This document shows positions 15,629-24,682 of a stretch of DNA of 34,264 nt, piece after piece (the stretch's first letter is position 1; every line of letters starts with the position of its first letter). Below the pieces are notes generated by a model, which was not told the DNA's origin, searched no databases, and saw only the letters and a program-made list of their open reading frames with translations. The stretch comes from an uncultured Prevotellaceae bacterium (GTDB lineage Bacteria; Bacteroidota; Bacteroidia; Bacteroidales; Bacteroidaceae). The DNA lies in NCBI GenBank assembly GCA_900320045.1, contig ONQT01000040.1, forward strand, positions 1 through 34,264. The letters are read 5' to 3'. The translations under genes were made by a program, and so were the position numbers.

Positions 15629-16816
15629 ATGAACAACCGTTATATGCAGCGCGGTGTCAGTGCCGCCAAAGAAGACGTACACAACGCCATCAAGAACATC
15701 GACAAGGGCATCTTCCCTCAGGCGTTCTGCAAGATTATCCCCGACATCTTGGGTGGCGACCCTGAGTATTGCAACATCATGCATGCCGATGGTGCAGGCA
15801 CCAAATCCAGTCTGGCCTACATGTACTGGAAGGAAACCGGCGACCTCTCCGTCTGGAAAGGCATTGCACAGGATGCCATCGTGATGAACACCGACGACCT
15901 GCTATGCGTCGGTGCCGTCGACAATATCCTCGTCAGCAGCACCATAGGCCGTAACAAGATGCTCGTTCCTGGTGAAGTCATCAGTGCCATCATTAATGGC
16001 ACCGACGAACTGCTGGCCGAACTGCGCGAGATGGGAATAGGAATATATCCCACCGGTGGCGAAACGGCTGACGTTGGCGACCTCGTTCGTACCATCATCG
16101 TTGACTCTACCGTCACCTGTCGCATGAAGCGCAGCGATGTCATCGACAATGCCAACATCCGTCCCGGCGATGTCATCGTGGGTCTTTCGTCAACAGGCCA
16201 GGCTACCTATGAGCATCGTTACAACGGGGGCATGGGCTCCAATGGCCTCACCTCCGCCCGCCACGATGTCTTTGCCAAGTATCTGGCCGAGAAGTTCCCC
16301 GAGAGCTACGATCATGCCGTGCCCAACGACCTCGTGTATAGCGGCAAGTACCGCCTGACGGATGCCGTGCCGTATGCTGCGACAGAATCGCAGCACACAG
16401 TCATGCCGGACATGGGACAGCTGGTGCTCTCGCCTACCCGCACCTATGCTCCTGTCATCAAGCGACTTCTGGACGAGCTGCGCCCCGAGATTCACGGTAT
16501 GGTACACTGCACAGGCGGTGCCCAGACCAAGGTGCTACACTTCGTCAGCGACAACTGCCGCGTGGTGAAGGACAACATGTTCCCCGTTCCCCCACTCTTC
16601 CGCGCCATCCACGACTGCAGCGGTACCGACTGGAAGGAGATGTACCAGGTGTTCAACATGGGTCACCGCATGGAAATCTACGTTCGCCCCGAGGTGGCCG
16701 AGCAGGTCATCGCCCTCTCGAAGTCGTTCAACATCGATGCACAGGTGGTAGGACACATCGAGGAAGGTAAGAAGAGCCTGACGATTCAATCAGAATTTGG
16801 AGAATTTAATTACTAA
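15629..16816 (+). CDS. purM: phosphoribosylformylglycinamidine cyclo-ligase (AIR synthase)
   Basis: 395 residues from the ATG at 15629 (MNNRYMQRGVSAAKEDVHNA). PurM closes the imidazole ring of AIR with ATP in purine synthesis. Matching signatures include RGVSAAKEDVHNAI at the start, HADGAGTKSSLAYMYW, AMVMNTDDLL-like AIVMNTDDLLCVGAVDN, PTGGETADVGD and HCTGGAQTKVLHF. It is longer than E. coli PurM (about 345), which is usual for the Bacteroidetes form. The stop shares one base with the prfA start (TAATG). Confidence 0.94.
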   Translation: MNNRYMQRGVSAAKEDVHNAIKNIDKGIFPQAFCKIIPDILGGDPEYCNIMHADGAGTKSSLAYMYWKETGDLSVWKGIAQDAIVMNTDDLLCVGAVDNILVSSTIGRNKMLVPGEVISAIINGTDELLAELREMGIGIYPTGGETADVGDLVRTIIVDSTVTCRMKRSDVIDNANIRPGDVIVGLSSTGQATYEHRYNGGMGSNGLTSARHDVFAKYLAEKFPESYDHAVPNDLVYSGKYRLTDAVPYAATESQHTVMPDMGQLVLSPTRTYAPVIKRLLDELRPEIHGMVHCTGGAQTKVLHFVSDNCRVVKDNMFPVPPLFRAIHDCSGTDWKEMYQVFNMGHRMEIYVRPEVAEQVIALSKSFNIDAQVVGHIEEGKKSLTIQSEFGEFNY

Positions 16817-17925
16817 TGGAGAATAACAGTATACTACAGAAGCTCGACGGTCTGGAGGCTCGCTTCGAGGAGGTGTCTACGCTGATTACCGACCCTGAGG
16901 TCATTGCCGACCAGAACCGCTTCGTGAAACTCACCAAGGAATACAAGGATTTGGGCGACATCATGGATGCCCGCAAGCGTTACATCGCCTGTCTGAACAG
17001 TATCAAGGAGGCTAAGGACATCCTGGCCAACGAGACAGATGCCGAGATGAAGGAGATGGCCCGCGAGGAACTGAGTGAGAATGAGGCCTTGCAGCCCAAG
17101 TTAGAGGAAGAAATCAAGATTGCGCTCATTCCCAAAGACCCTGAGGATGCCAAGAATGTACAGATGGAAATCCGAGCAGGAACGGGCGGCGACGAGGCTT
17201 GCCTCTTTGCCGGCGACCTGTTCAAGATGTACAAGAGCTACTGCGACTCGAAGGGTTGGCAGCTCAGTATTACCAGTGTCAGCGAGGGTGCTGTAGGCGG
17301 ATTCAAGGAGATAGACTTCGCCGTCAGTGGTGCCGATGTCTATGGCACACTGAAGTACGAGAGCGGCGTTCACCGCGTGCAGCGTGTTCCTGCCACGGAG
17401 ACCCAAGGCCGTATGCACACCTCTGCTGCTACTGTTGCCGTGCTGCCTGAAGCTGATAAGTTTGAAGTACACGTCAACGAGGGAGAAATCAAGTGGGATA
17501 CCTTCCGCAGTTCGGGTGCCGGTGGTCAGAACGTGAACAAGGTGGAATCGGGTGTCCGTCTGCGCTATATGTGGAAGAATCCCAATACGGGCGAGACGGA
17601 GGAAATCCTCATCGAGTGTACCGAGACCCGCGACCAGCCCAAGAACAAGGAGCGTGCCTTGAGTCGCCTCTATACCTTTATATATGATAAGGAGCATCAG
17701 AAGTACATGGACGACATTGCCAGCCGTCGCAAGAGTCTGGTGTCAACGGGTGACCGCTCGGCAAAGATTCGCACATACAACTTCCCACAGGGCCGTGTGA
17801 CAGACCATCGCATTGGTTATACCACTCACGACCTGCAGGGGTTCCTCGGTGGTGATATCCAGCCCATGATTGACGCCTTGACGGTTGCTGAAAATGCAGA
17901 ACGTATGAAAGAAACGGAATTATAA
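16816..17925 (+). CDS. prfA: peptide chain release factor 1
   Basis: 369 residues from the ATG at 16816. It recognises UAA and UAG and triggers peptide release. The peptidyl-transferase motif GGQ is at residues 236-238 (SSGAGGQNVNKVESG). The stop-codon tripeptide of RF1 is seen as PAT in QRVPATETQGRMH, which separates it from RF2 (SPF). The N-terminal helical domain is about residues 1-110. Length and ending (IDALTVAENAERMKETEL) are typical. It overlaps purM by one base and is followed by a short membrane-protein gene after nine bases. Confidence 0.97.
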   Translation: MENNSILQKLDGLEARFEEVSTLITDPEVIADQNRFVKLTKEYKDLGDIMDARKRYIACLNSIKEAKDILANETDAEMKEMAREELSENEALQPKLEEEIKIALIPKDPEDAKNVQMEIRAGTGGDEACLFAGDLFKMYKSYCDSKGWQLSITSVSEGAVGGFKEIDFAVSGADVYGTLKYESGVHRVQRVPATETQGRMHTSAATVAVLPEADKFEVHVNEGEIKWDTFRSSGAGGQNVNKVESGVRLRYMWKNPNTGETEEILIECTETRDQPKNKERALSRLYTFIYDKEHQKYMDDIASRRKSLVSTGDRSAKIRTYNFPQGRVTDHRIGYTTHDLQGFLGGDIQPMIDALTVAENAERMKETEL

Positions 17926-17934
17926 TTTATAATT

Positions 17935-18138
17935 ATGGGATTTTGGAAAGAAGTTAAAAAAGAATGGTCGTGGACTACCATCAAGAAACAATGGCCTGAC
18001 TTTCTGTCTATATTTATTGCTGTGGCAATCGCCGGAGAGTTCCGGGAAGATGGCTTTTGGCTTTATTGGCTTGTATGGTTAATCGTCTTTTTCTTATCTA
18101 GATTTATCATCTTATTTATAAAGAGAAGCATTTCATGA
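17935..18138 (+). CDS. 67-residue membrane protein, unknown function
   Basis: Reads [20 protein letters not shown] and ends [11 protein letters not shown]. The N-terminal 20 residues are basic and tryptophan-rich. Hydrophobic segments at about 23-36 ([14 protein letters not shown]) and 41-62 ([17 protein letters not shown]) suggest one or two membrane helices. I recognise no family. Its last four bases overlap the pyrF start (ATGA at 18135-18138), so translation is probably coupled. It is clearly more AT-rich than prfA and pyrF on either side, which may mean later acquisition or only membrane-protein codon bias. Confidence 0.72.
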   Translation: MGFWKEVKKEWSWTTIKKQWPDFLSIFIAVAIAGEFREDGFWLYWLVWLIVFFLSRFIILFIKRSIS

Positions 18139-18962
18139 CACGAAAAGAATTAATAGAACAGATTCGTGAGAAACGGTCGTTTCTCTGTGTAGGACTTGAT
18201 CCCGATATCAAGAAGATTCCTCAGGAATATGACGATTCACTGGCCATCATGGCTTTCAATCAGGCCATTATTGACGCCACAGCCCCTTACTGCGTAGCCT
18301 ATAAGCCCAATCTGGCGTTCTACGAGTCATTAGGTTCGATGGGCGTTGCTGCCTATGAGGAGACGGTAGCTTATCTGCGCGAGAACTACCCCAACCACTT
18401 TATCATAGCCGACGCCAAGCGAGGAGACATTGGTAACACGAGTGCGATGTATGCCCGCAGCTTCTTCGAGGGCGACACGCAGGTGGATGCATTGACCGTT
18501 GCTCCTTATATGGGCGAAGACAGCGTGACGCCATTCCTCAGTTATAAGGACAAATGGGTAGTCTTGCTGGCATTGACGAGCAACAAGGGCTCGCACGATT
18601 TCCAGTTAACGGAAGATGCTGATGGCGAACGACTCTTCGAGAAGGTGCTTCGCGTTTCGCAGCAATGGGGCACGAAGGACAACATGATGTATGTCGTTGG
18701 TGCCACACAGGGAAAGATGTTCGAGGATATCCGCAAGGTGGTGCCCGACCATTTCCTGCTGGTGCCTGGTGTGGGAGCCCAGGGCGGTTCGCTGGAAGAG
18801 GTCTGCAAGTACGGCATGAACAAGGATTGCGGTCTGCTGGTGAACTCCTCGCGCGGCATTATCTTTGCCTCCAACGGCGAGGACTTTGCCGAGGTAGCAG
18901 GCGAGAAAGCCCGCCAGCTGGCAGAGCAGATGGACGCAGAACTGCAGAAGGCTGGACTATAA
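18135..18962 (+). CDS. pyrF: orotidine 5'-phosphate decarboxylase, type 2
   Basis: 275 residues, ATG at 18135 ([20 protein letters not shown]). It decarboxylates OMP to UMP, the last step of pyrimidine synthesis. The catalytic Asp-Lys-Asp set is visible in [17 protein letters not shown] (Asp93, Lys95, Asp98). The start [14 protein letters not shown] and the later [11 protein letters not shown] and [12 protein letters not shown] are family features. The length and the RGDIGNT context are those of the longer type 2 enzymes of Bacteroidetes and mycobacteria. It ends the long plus-strand run and is followed by a strong terminator. Confidence 0.96.
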   Translation: MTRKELIEQIREKRSFLCVGLDPDIKKIPQEYDDSLAIMAFNQAIIDATAPYCVAYKPNLAFYESLGSMGVAAYEETVAYLRENYPNHFIIADAKRGDIGNTSAMYARSFFEGDTQVDALTVAPYMGEDSVTPFLSYKDKWVVLLALTSNKGSHDFQLTEDADGERLFEKVLRVSQQWGTKDNMMYVVGATQGKMFEDIRKVVPDHFLLVPGVGAQGGSLEEVCKYGMNKDCGLLVNSSRGIIFASNGEDFAEVAGEKARQLAEQMDAELQKAGL

Positions 18963-18980
18963 TTTGAATGAAAGAAAATT

Positions 18981-19016
18981 GTCCGGAAACTCACGATGAG
19001 TCTCCGGACACTTTTT
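18981..19016. terminator. bidirectional intrinsic terminator between pyrF and the mutase gene
   Basis: A long hairpin has outer arms GTCCGGA (18981-18987) and TCCGGAC (19003-19009). After one unpaired base on each side come inner arms ACTCA (18989-18993) and TGAGT (18997-19001), with loop CGA. The plus strand continues with AC and five T. The minus strand continues with AATTTTC. It lies 18 bases after the pyrF stop and 18 bases after the mutase stop on the other strand, so it suits both convergent genes. Confidence 0.9.
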
Positions 19017-19033
19017 GATGTCGTTTCTGACGA

Positions 19034-20779
19034 TTAATCCAGATTCAAGCTCTTCTTGAGGGCGGCAATCTTAACATCAGCGTCCTTCAGGCAACGCTCG
19101 TAGTCGGCAGCACCCTTGAAAGAAGGATCCTTCACCTCGGTGTAGAACTTAATCTTGGGTTCTGTACCAGAGGGACGTACACTGACCTTGGTGCCATCCT
19201 CGCAGAACCACTGCAGCACGTTGCTGGTAGCAGGCATATCGAGCTTGCCCTTGTTGCCATTGGCGTCGCACCACTCCAGCGTCTGATAGTCCTTCCACAG
19301 GCAGATCTTAGAGCCACCCAACTCCTTCGGCGGGTTGTTGCGGAAATCGGTCATCATCTGCTTGATCTCGTCAGCACCGCTCTTACCCGGACGAACCACG
19401 TTGATGGTTACTTCCTTCGAGAAACCGTATTCCTTGTAGATGTTCATCAGCAGGTCGTACAGCGTCATACCGTTGTCGCGAGCCCATGCTGCAATCTCAC
19501 AAATCAGACAGATAGCTGCGGGGGAGTCCTTATCCCTTACCTTGTCGTAAGGCAGGAATCCGAACGACTCCTCACCACCGCCGATGTACTTCTTCTTTCC
19601 CTCGTTGACGCGAATCTCGTTGGCAATCCACTTGAAGCCCGTGTAACAGTCCATGTACTCTACATTGTTCTTCTTGGCAATCTCTGCGATAACCTCGGTG
19701 GTCACGATGGTCTTTACGAGGAACTCGTTGCCCTTCAGCTGACCGAGCTTCTTCTTGTTGGCGATGATGTACCAAGAGAACATCATACAGGTCTGGTTAC
19801 CGTTCAGGATCTCCCACTCGCCCTTGGCGTTGCGGCAGACGATGGCCAGACGGTCGGCATCGGGGTCGGAGGCAATCACCAGGTCGGCATTGAGCTTGGT
19901 ACCCAGTTTCATACCCAGCGTCATAGCCTCGGCATTCTCGGGGTTGGGGCTGACGACGGTCGGGAAGTTGCCGTCGATAATCATCTGCTCGGGCACAACG
20001 TGGATGTTCTGGAATCCCCAAGAGCGCAGGGCCATAGGAACGATGACGCGTCCAGTTCCGTGCATGGGCGAATAAACGATGTTGAGGTCCTTCTGGCGCA
20101 GGATGACATCCTGGTCGACCATAGCCTCCTTGACAGCCTGGATGTAGTCCCAGTCCATCTCACCGCCAATGGGGATGATGAGTTCCTTGTTGGCCGTCCA
20201 CTTCACGTCGTCAATCTTCACCTTGTTCACCTCGTCGATGATGCCCTTGTCGTGCGGAGTGAGCACCTGTGCACCGTCGTCCCAGTAAGCCTTGTAGCCG
20301 TTATATTCGCGGGGGTTGTGAGAAGCGGTGACGTTGACACCGGCCTGGCAACCCAGGTGACGGATGGCGTACGAAATCTCAGGTGTAGGACGCAGGCTTT
20401 CAAACAGATAGACCTTGATGCCGTTGGCCGAGAAGATGTCGGCAACAGACTCTGCGAACATGCGTCCGTTGTTGCGGCAGTCGTGACCTACTACAACCGA
20501 ACACTGTTTGCCGGGGAAAGCCTTCAGGATATAGTTGGCAAAACCCTGAGTGGCCATACCCACGATGTACTTGTTCATGCGGTTGGTACCGGCACCCATG
20601 ATGCCGCGCAGACCACCCGTACCGAACTCGAGGTCCTGATAGAAGGCATCTACCAGAGCGGTCTTGTCGGGGTTGTCCAACATAGCCTGTACTTCCTTGC
20701 GTGTCTCCTCGTCAAAGGCCGGAGAAAGCCATTCCTTTGCACGTGCTTCGCACTGAGCAATGAGCTGATTGTTTTCCAT
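19034..20779 (-). CDS. phosphoglucomutase/phosphomannomutase (phosphohexomutase)
   Basis: 581 residues from the ATG at 20779 (MENNQLIAQCEARAKEWLSP). It interconverts hexose-1- and hexose-6-phosphates. Four family motifs are present in order: the phosphoserine loop VTASHNPREYNG (Ser153), the metal loop SDPDADRLAI (Asp305, 307, 309), the sugar-binding GGGEESFGFLP near 401-410 and the phosphate-binding RPSGTEPKIKFY near the C-terminus. The length of about 580 and the early FGTGGLRGIMGAGTNRMN match the PgcA-like phosphoglucomutase branch. It would supply glucose-1-phosphate for the glycogen synthase and use that from the phosphorylase at the left end of the window. It is a lone minus-strand gene. 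Choice between glucose and mannose substrates is not certain. Confidence 0.93.
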   Translation of the reverse strand: MENNQLIAQCEARAKEWLSPAFDEETRKEVQAMLDNPDKTALVDAFYQDLEFGTGGLRGIMGAGTNRMNKYIVGMATQGFANYILKAFPGKQCSVVVGHDCRNNGRMFAESVADIFSANGIKVYLFESLRPTPEISYAIRHLGCQAGVNVTASHNPREYNGYKAYWDDGAQVLTPHDKGIIDEVNKVKIDDVKWTANKELIIPIGGEMDWDYIQAVKEAMVDQDVILRQKDLNIVYSPMHGTGRVIVPMALRSWGFQNIHVVPEQMIIDGNFPTVVSPNPENAEAMTLGMKLGTKLNADLVIASDPDADRLAIVCRNAKGEWEILNGNQTCMMFSWYIIANKKKLGQLKGNEFLVKTIVTTEVIAEIAKKNNVEYMDCYTGFKWIANEIRVNEGKKKYIGGGEESFGFLPYDKVRDKDSPAAICLICEIAAWARDNGMTLYDLLMNIYKEYGFSKEVTINVVRPGKSGADEIKQMMTDFRNNPPKELGGSKICLWKDYQTLEWCDANGNKGKLDMPATSNVLQWFCEDGTKVSVRPSGTEPKIKFYTEVKDPSFKGAADYERCLKDADVKIAALKKSLNLD

Positions 20780-20822
20780 AATGTTCGTTTAAAGTTTTAA
20801 GATTAGTGTTCTACCATTTCTG

Positions 20823-20830
20823 CAAAGTTA
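20823..20830 (-). promoter_or_regulatory. -7 promoter element for the mutase gene
   Basis: The plus strand reads CAAAGTTA (minus strand TAACTTTG, followed by CAG), 43 bases before the mutase ATG. No TTTG is evident at -33. Confidence 0.5.
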
Positions 20831-20903
20831 AACAATTATCTTTGAATATGTATTGTCAAGCGATGTTTTTTTACTTTTTTTATCATTTGAGCACTATTCA
20901 CAG

Positions 20904-20966
20904 AGTCAGTCCGAATAGTCCGGACAGGGAGTGAGGATAGTCCTCGTCGTATGGGCAGGCCTGACT
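20904..20966. other. possible multi-arm structured element upstream of lon
   Basis: Outer arms AGTCAG (20904-20909) and CTGACT (20961-20966) enclose hairpin GTCCG/CGGAC (20909-20925, sharing one base with the outer arm) and hairpin GAGGA/TCCTC with loop TAG (20933-20945). The word ATAGTCC occurs in both inner hairpins, 22 bases apart. It lies in the 267-base space between the mutase start and the lon promoter, upstream of the lon -33 box, so it is not in the lon leader. It has no tRNA layout and no T-run on either strand. It could be a small RNA, an operator with repeats or a remnant. Confidence 0.35.
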
Positions 20967-21006
20967 ACACCTATTTATAAATAAAGATAAAAGATTGCGC
21001 TATTAT

Positions 21007-21037
21007 TTTGCCATGTGACGGAAAATATGTATCTTTG
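21007..21037 (+). promoter_or_regulatory. lon promoter, full Bacteroidetes consensus
   Basis: TTTG at 21007-21010, a 19-base spacer, then TATCTTTG at 21030-21037 followed by CACC. This matches both boxes of the Bacteroidetes housekeeping consensus. Only nine bases lie between it and the ATG at 21047. Confidence 0.85.
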
Positions 21038-21046
21038 CACCTCATT

Positions 21047-23518
21047 ATGGAAGAGAAGATAACAATGTATATGGATAATAACAACAGGCCGTTCTCAATG
21101 ATTGCCGACGTTGAGGGCAATTACAGCGACCTGACGAATATGGAAATGCCCGACGAGCTGCCCATTCTGGCCGTTCGCAACTTGGTGCTGTTTCCTGGTG
21201 TAGTATCACCCATCCTCATTGGCCGCGACACGAGCATGGCGCTCATCCGCAAGGCTGAGAAGAAGGATATGGTCATCGGCGTGGTGTGCCAGCGCGACCC
21301 CGAGGTGGAAGCCCCCATCCGTGCCGACCTGCACGACGTGGGCGTCTATGCCAAAGTGCTGAAGACGCTGACGCTGCCCAACGGCAACATTACCGCCATT
21401 GTGCAAGGACTGGGCCGTCTCAGACTGATGGGCTTGACGAAGTACACGCCATACCTCATGGGACAGGCGGTGCCCGTGCCAGAACTGGAACCCGACAAGC
21501 GCGACATGGAGTTCATCACGGCCATTGAAGACCTGCGCAAGCAGGCTGGCGAATACATCCAGATGAGCGACGAAATTCCCGACGAGGCTGCTTTTGCCAT
21601 CCGTAGCGTCACCAACAATATCATGGCGCTGAACTTCATCTGCTCCAATATGCCGTTCTCGGTTAAGGAGAAGATGGCACTACTGACGATGGACAGTCTG
21701 AAGGAGCGCTTGTTCAATGCCCTGCGCATCGTCAATCGCGAAGTCAACCTGCAGACGCTGAAGCTGGACATCCGCAACAAGACGCGCGACGATATTGACG
21801 AGCAGCAGCGCCACTACTTCCTGCAGCAGCAGATCAAGAACCTGCAGGCCGAGATGGGCAACGAGAGCACCCCCGAGAAGAAGGAACTGCTCGAGAAGGC
21901 CAAGACGAAGAAATGGCCCGAGGACATCGAGAAGTATTTCTATAAAGAGGTAGAGAAACTGGACCAGGTCAACCAGAACTCGCCCGACTTCAACGTGCAG
22001 CTGACCTACCTGCAGACGCTGGTGGGACTGCCTTGGGGCGAATACACCAAGGACGACCTGAACCTGCAGCGGGCACAGAAGATTCTGGACCGCGACCACT
22101 ACGGCATGGAGAAGGTCAAGGAGCGTATCTTGGAATACATTGCCGTGCTGTCACTTCGCGGCGACCTGAAGAGCCCCATTCTGTGTCTCTATGGTCCTCC
22201 GGGTGTCGGTAAGACCTCGTTGGGCAAGTCGATTGCCGACGCCCTGAAGCGCAAGTACGTCCGCGTATCGTTAGGCGGTCTGCACGACGAGGCCGAGATT
22301 CGCGGCCATCGCCGCACCTACATCGGTGCCATGCCCGGCCGAATCATCAAGAACATCCAGAAGGCAGGCTCCAGCAACCCCGTCTTCATCCTCGACGAGA
22401 TAGACAAGGTGACGCAGAACACGCACAACGGTGACCCCGCCAGTGCGTTGCTCGAAGTGCTGGACCCCGAGCAGAACAACGCCTTCCACGACAACTATTT
22501 GGACGTTGACTACGACCTGTCGAAGGTGATGTTCATCGCTACCGCCAACAACCTCGGTACCATTCCCCGCCCCCTACTCGACCGTATGGAAATCATTGAG
22601 GTCAGCGGCTATATCACGGAAGAGAAGCTCGAGATTGCCAAGCGCCACCTCATTCCCAAGGAAAAGGAGAATACGGGATTGGTGGACAAGAAACTGACGT
22701 TCAACAAAGCTGCCATCGAGAAGATTATCGAGCAATACACTCGTGAAAGCGGCGTGCGCCAACTGGAGAAGCAAATCAACAAGGCCCTGCGCAAGATGGC
22801 CTATAAGAAGGCAGAGAAAGGCGAACTGCCCTACGAAAAGATTACGCCTACGGAAATCGAGGACCTGCTGGGCAAGCCCCCCTTCTACCGCGACATCTAT
22901 CAGGGCAACAGCTATGCCGGTGTTGTCACCGGACTGGCGTGGACCAGCGTCGGCGGTGAGATTCTCTTCATCGAGACCTCCCTGTCTAAAGGTAAGGGTG
23001 CCAAGCTGACGCTCACGGGCAACCTGGGCGACGTCATGAAGGAGTCTGCCGTCATTGCCCTCGAATACGTCAAGGCTCACGTCGACAAGTTAGGCGTCGA
23101 CTATCGCATCTTCGACCATTGGAACATCCACATCCACGTGCCAGAGGGTGCCACGCCCAAGGACGGTCCTTCGGCAGGTATCACCATCGCCACCTCCATC
23201 GCCTCGGCTTTGACCCAACGCAAGGTGCGCAAGAATACCGCCATGACGGGAGAAATCACCCTTCGCGGCAAGGTGCTACCCGTTGGCGGCATCAAGGAGA
23301 AGATTCTCGCAGCCAAGCGTGCCGGTATCACCGATATCGTGATGTGTCGCGAGAACGAGAAGGACATCAACGAGATTCCCGACATGTACCTCAAGGGCGT
23401 CACCTTCCACTATGTGGAGAACGTTCAGGACGTGTGGAACTTCGCGCTGACGGACGAAATCGTCGAGCACCCGCTGGACTTCACCATCCCCGAAGAAGAG
23501 AAAGAAGACAAGAAATGA
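21047..23518 (+). CDS. lon: ATP-dependent Lon protease
   Basis: 823 residues from the ATG at 21047 ([16 protein letters not shown]). Further in-frame ATGs at 21065 and 21071 are possible starts, since the leader would then be longer. Lon unfolds and degrades damaged and regulatory proteins in the cytoplasm. An N-terminal substrate domain ([19 protein letters not shown]) is followed by the AAA+ module with Walker [10 protein letters not shown] at 383-391 and Walker [12 protein letters not shown]. The C-terminal serine protease carries [11 protein letters not shown] with catalytic Ser709 and [14 protein letters not shown] with Lys752. The C-terminus is highly charged (EEEKEDKK). Its stop overlaps the tgt start by four bases (ATGA). 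Confidence 0.97.
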   Translation: MEEKITMYMDNNNRPFSMIADVEGNYSDLTNMEMPDELPILAVRNLVLFPGVVSPILIGRDTSMALIRKAEKKDMVIGVVCQRDPEVEAPIRADLHDVGVYAKVLKTLTLPNGNITAIVQGLGRLRLMGLTKYTPYLMGQAVPVPELEPDKRDMEFITAIEDLRKQAGEYIQMSDEIPDEAAFAIRSVTNNIMALNFICSNMPFSVKEKMALLTMDSLKERLFNALRIVNREVNLQTLKLDIRNKTRDDIDEQQRHYFLQQQIKNLQAEMGNESTPEKKELLEKAKTKKWPEDIEKYFYKEVEKLDQVNQNSPDFNVQLTYLQTLVGLPWGEYTKDDLNLQRAQKILDRDHYGMEKVKERILEYIAVLSLRGDLKSPILCLYGPPGVGKTSLGKSIADALKRKYVRVSLGGLHDEAEIRGHRRTYIGAMPGRIIKNIQKAGSSNPVFILDEIDKVTQNTHNGDPASALLEVLDPEQNNAFHDNYLDVDYDLSKVMFIATANNLGTIPRPLLDRMEIIEVSGYITEEKLEIAKRHLIPKEKENTGLVDKKLTFNKAAIEKIIEQYTRESGVRQLEKQINKALRKMAYKKAEKGELPYEKITPTEIEDLLGKPPFYRDIYQGNSYAGVVTGLAWTSVGGEILFIETSLSKGKGAKLTLTGNLGDVMKESAVIALEYVKAHVDKLGVDYRIFDHWNIHIHVPEGATPKDGPSAGITIATSIASALTQRKVRKNTAMTGEITLRGKVLPVGGIKEKILAAKRAGITDIVMCRENEKDINEIPDMYLKGVTFHYVENVQDVWNFALTDEIVEHPLDFTIPEEEKEDKK

Positions 23519-24657
23519 CGTTCGAAGTACAACATACCGACTCGGCCAGTGATGCCCGCACAGGACTCATCACCACAGACCACGGACCCATCAAGACCCC
23601 CATCTTCATGCCCGTCGGAACCTGCGGTACGGTGAAGGGTGTCCACTTCTCCGAACTGCGCGAGCAGGTGAAGGCCCAGATTATCCTGGGTAACACCTAC
23701 CACCTCTACCTGCGCCCGGGGCTCGACATCCTGCGCAAGGCCGGCGGACTGCACAAGTTCAACACGTGGGACCGTCCTATCCTGACGGACTCCGGCGGAT
23801 TCCAGGTGTTCTCGCTGACAGGCATCCGCAAGCTGAAGGAAGAGGGCTGCGAGTTCCGTTCGCACATCGACGGCTCGAAGCACATCTTCACCCCCGAGAA
23901 CGTCATGGACACCGAACGCATCATCGGTGCCGACATCATGATGGCGCTCGACGAGTGTCCTCCCGGAGAGAGCGACTACCAGTATGCCAAGAAGTCATTA
24001 GGACTGACCCAGCGCTGGCTGGAACGCTGCGTCAAGCGCTTCAACGAGACCGAGCCGCTGTACGGCTACAACCAGACGCTGTTCCCCATCGTGCAGGGCT
24101 GTACCTACAAAGACCTGCGAGAGGATGCAGCCAAGCATGTCTGCGACGTGCTGAGTCGGCTGAACGACGGTGGTGGAGCATCTATCGGCGGACTGGCTGT
24201 CGGCGAGCCTACCGAGGTGATGTACGACATGATTGAGGTGGTCAACGCCATCCTACCCAAAGACCGCCCCCGCTATCTGATGGGTGTCGGCACGCCCCAG
24301 AACATTCTGGAGGCTATCGAGCGCGGTGTTGACATGTTCGACTGCGTCATGCCGACCCGCAACGGCCGTAACGCCATGCTATTCACCTACGAGGGAACGA
24401 TGAACATGCGCAACCAGAAGTGGCAGGACGACTTCACACCCATCGACCCCGACGGCTGTGACATCGACCGCATCCACACCAAGGCCTACCTGCACCACCT
24501 CTTCAAGTCGCAGGAGCTGCTGGCCATGCAGATTGCCTCTATCCACAATCTGGCCTTCTATCTCCGACTTGTTACCGATGCCCGTGAGCACATAGAGCAA
24601 GGAGACTTCGTACAATGGAAGCGCTCCGTCATTGACAACTTAGGACGCAGAAGATGA
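23515..24657 (+). CDS. tgt: tRNA-guanine transglycosylase, altered zinc-site residues
   Basis: 380 residues from the ATG at 23515 ([17 protein letters not shown]), overlapping the lon stop. The frame is open far upstream inside lon, but the conserved N-terminus begins here. It exchanges guanine 34 of certain tRNAs for a queuine precursor. TDSGGFQVFSL and FDCVMPTRNGRNAM hold the catalytic aspartates, and GGLAVGEP is the base-binding loop. In E. coli Tgt zinc is held by C302, C304, C307 and H333. Aligned by eye, this protein has Asp313, Cys315, Asp318 and His344 (PDGCDIDRIHTKAYLHH, then SIHNLAFYL), so two of three cysteines are replaced. Some Bacteroidetes Tgt proteins, as I recall, also lack these cysteines. 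The core catalytic residues are intact. Confidence 0.96.
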   Translation: MTFEVQHTDSASDARTGLITTDHGPIKTPIFMPVGTCGTVKGVHFSELREQVKAQIILGNTYHLYLRPGLDILRKAGGLHKFNTWDRPILTDSGGFQVFSLTGIRKLKEEGCEFRSHIDGSKHIFTPENVMDTERIIGADIMMALDECPPGESDYQYAKKSLGLTQRWLERCVKRFNETEPLYGYNQTLFPIVQGCTYKDLREDAAKHVCDVLSRLNDGGGASIGGLAVGEPTEVMYDMIEVVNAILPKDRPRYLMGVGTPQNILEAIERGVDMFDCVMPTRNGRNAMLFTYEGTMNMRNQKWQDDFTPIDPDGCDIDRIHTKAYLHHLFKSQELLAMQIASIHNLAFYLRLVTDAREHIEQGDFVQWKRSVIDNLGRRR

Positions 24658-24682
24658 CTTTGAACAAAGAACATTAAACTTT

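Noticed and set aside
20904-20966. A tRNA or tRNA remnant upstream of lon
   Set aside because: There is no seven-base acceptor stem, no T-arm GGTTCRA motif and no anticodon arm of standard size; the folding was kept only as a general structured candidate.
23119-23514. 132-codon upstream extension of tgt
   Set aside because: It lies inside lon in another frame. The conserved Tgt N-terminus begins at 23515, which overlaps the lon stop in the usual ATGA manner.
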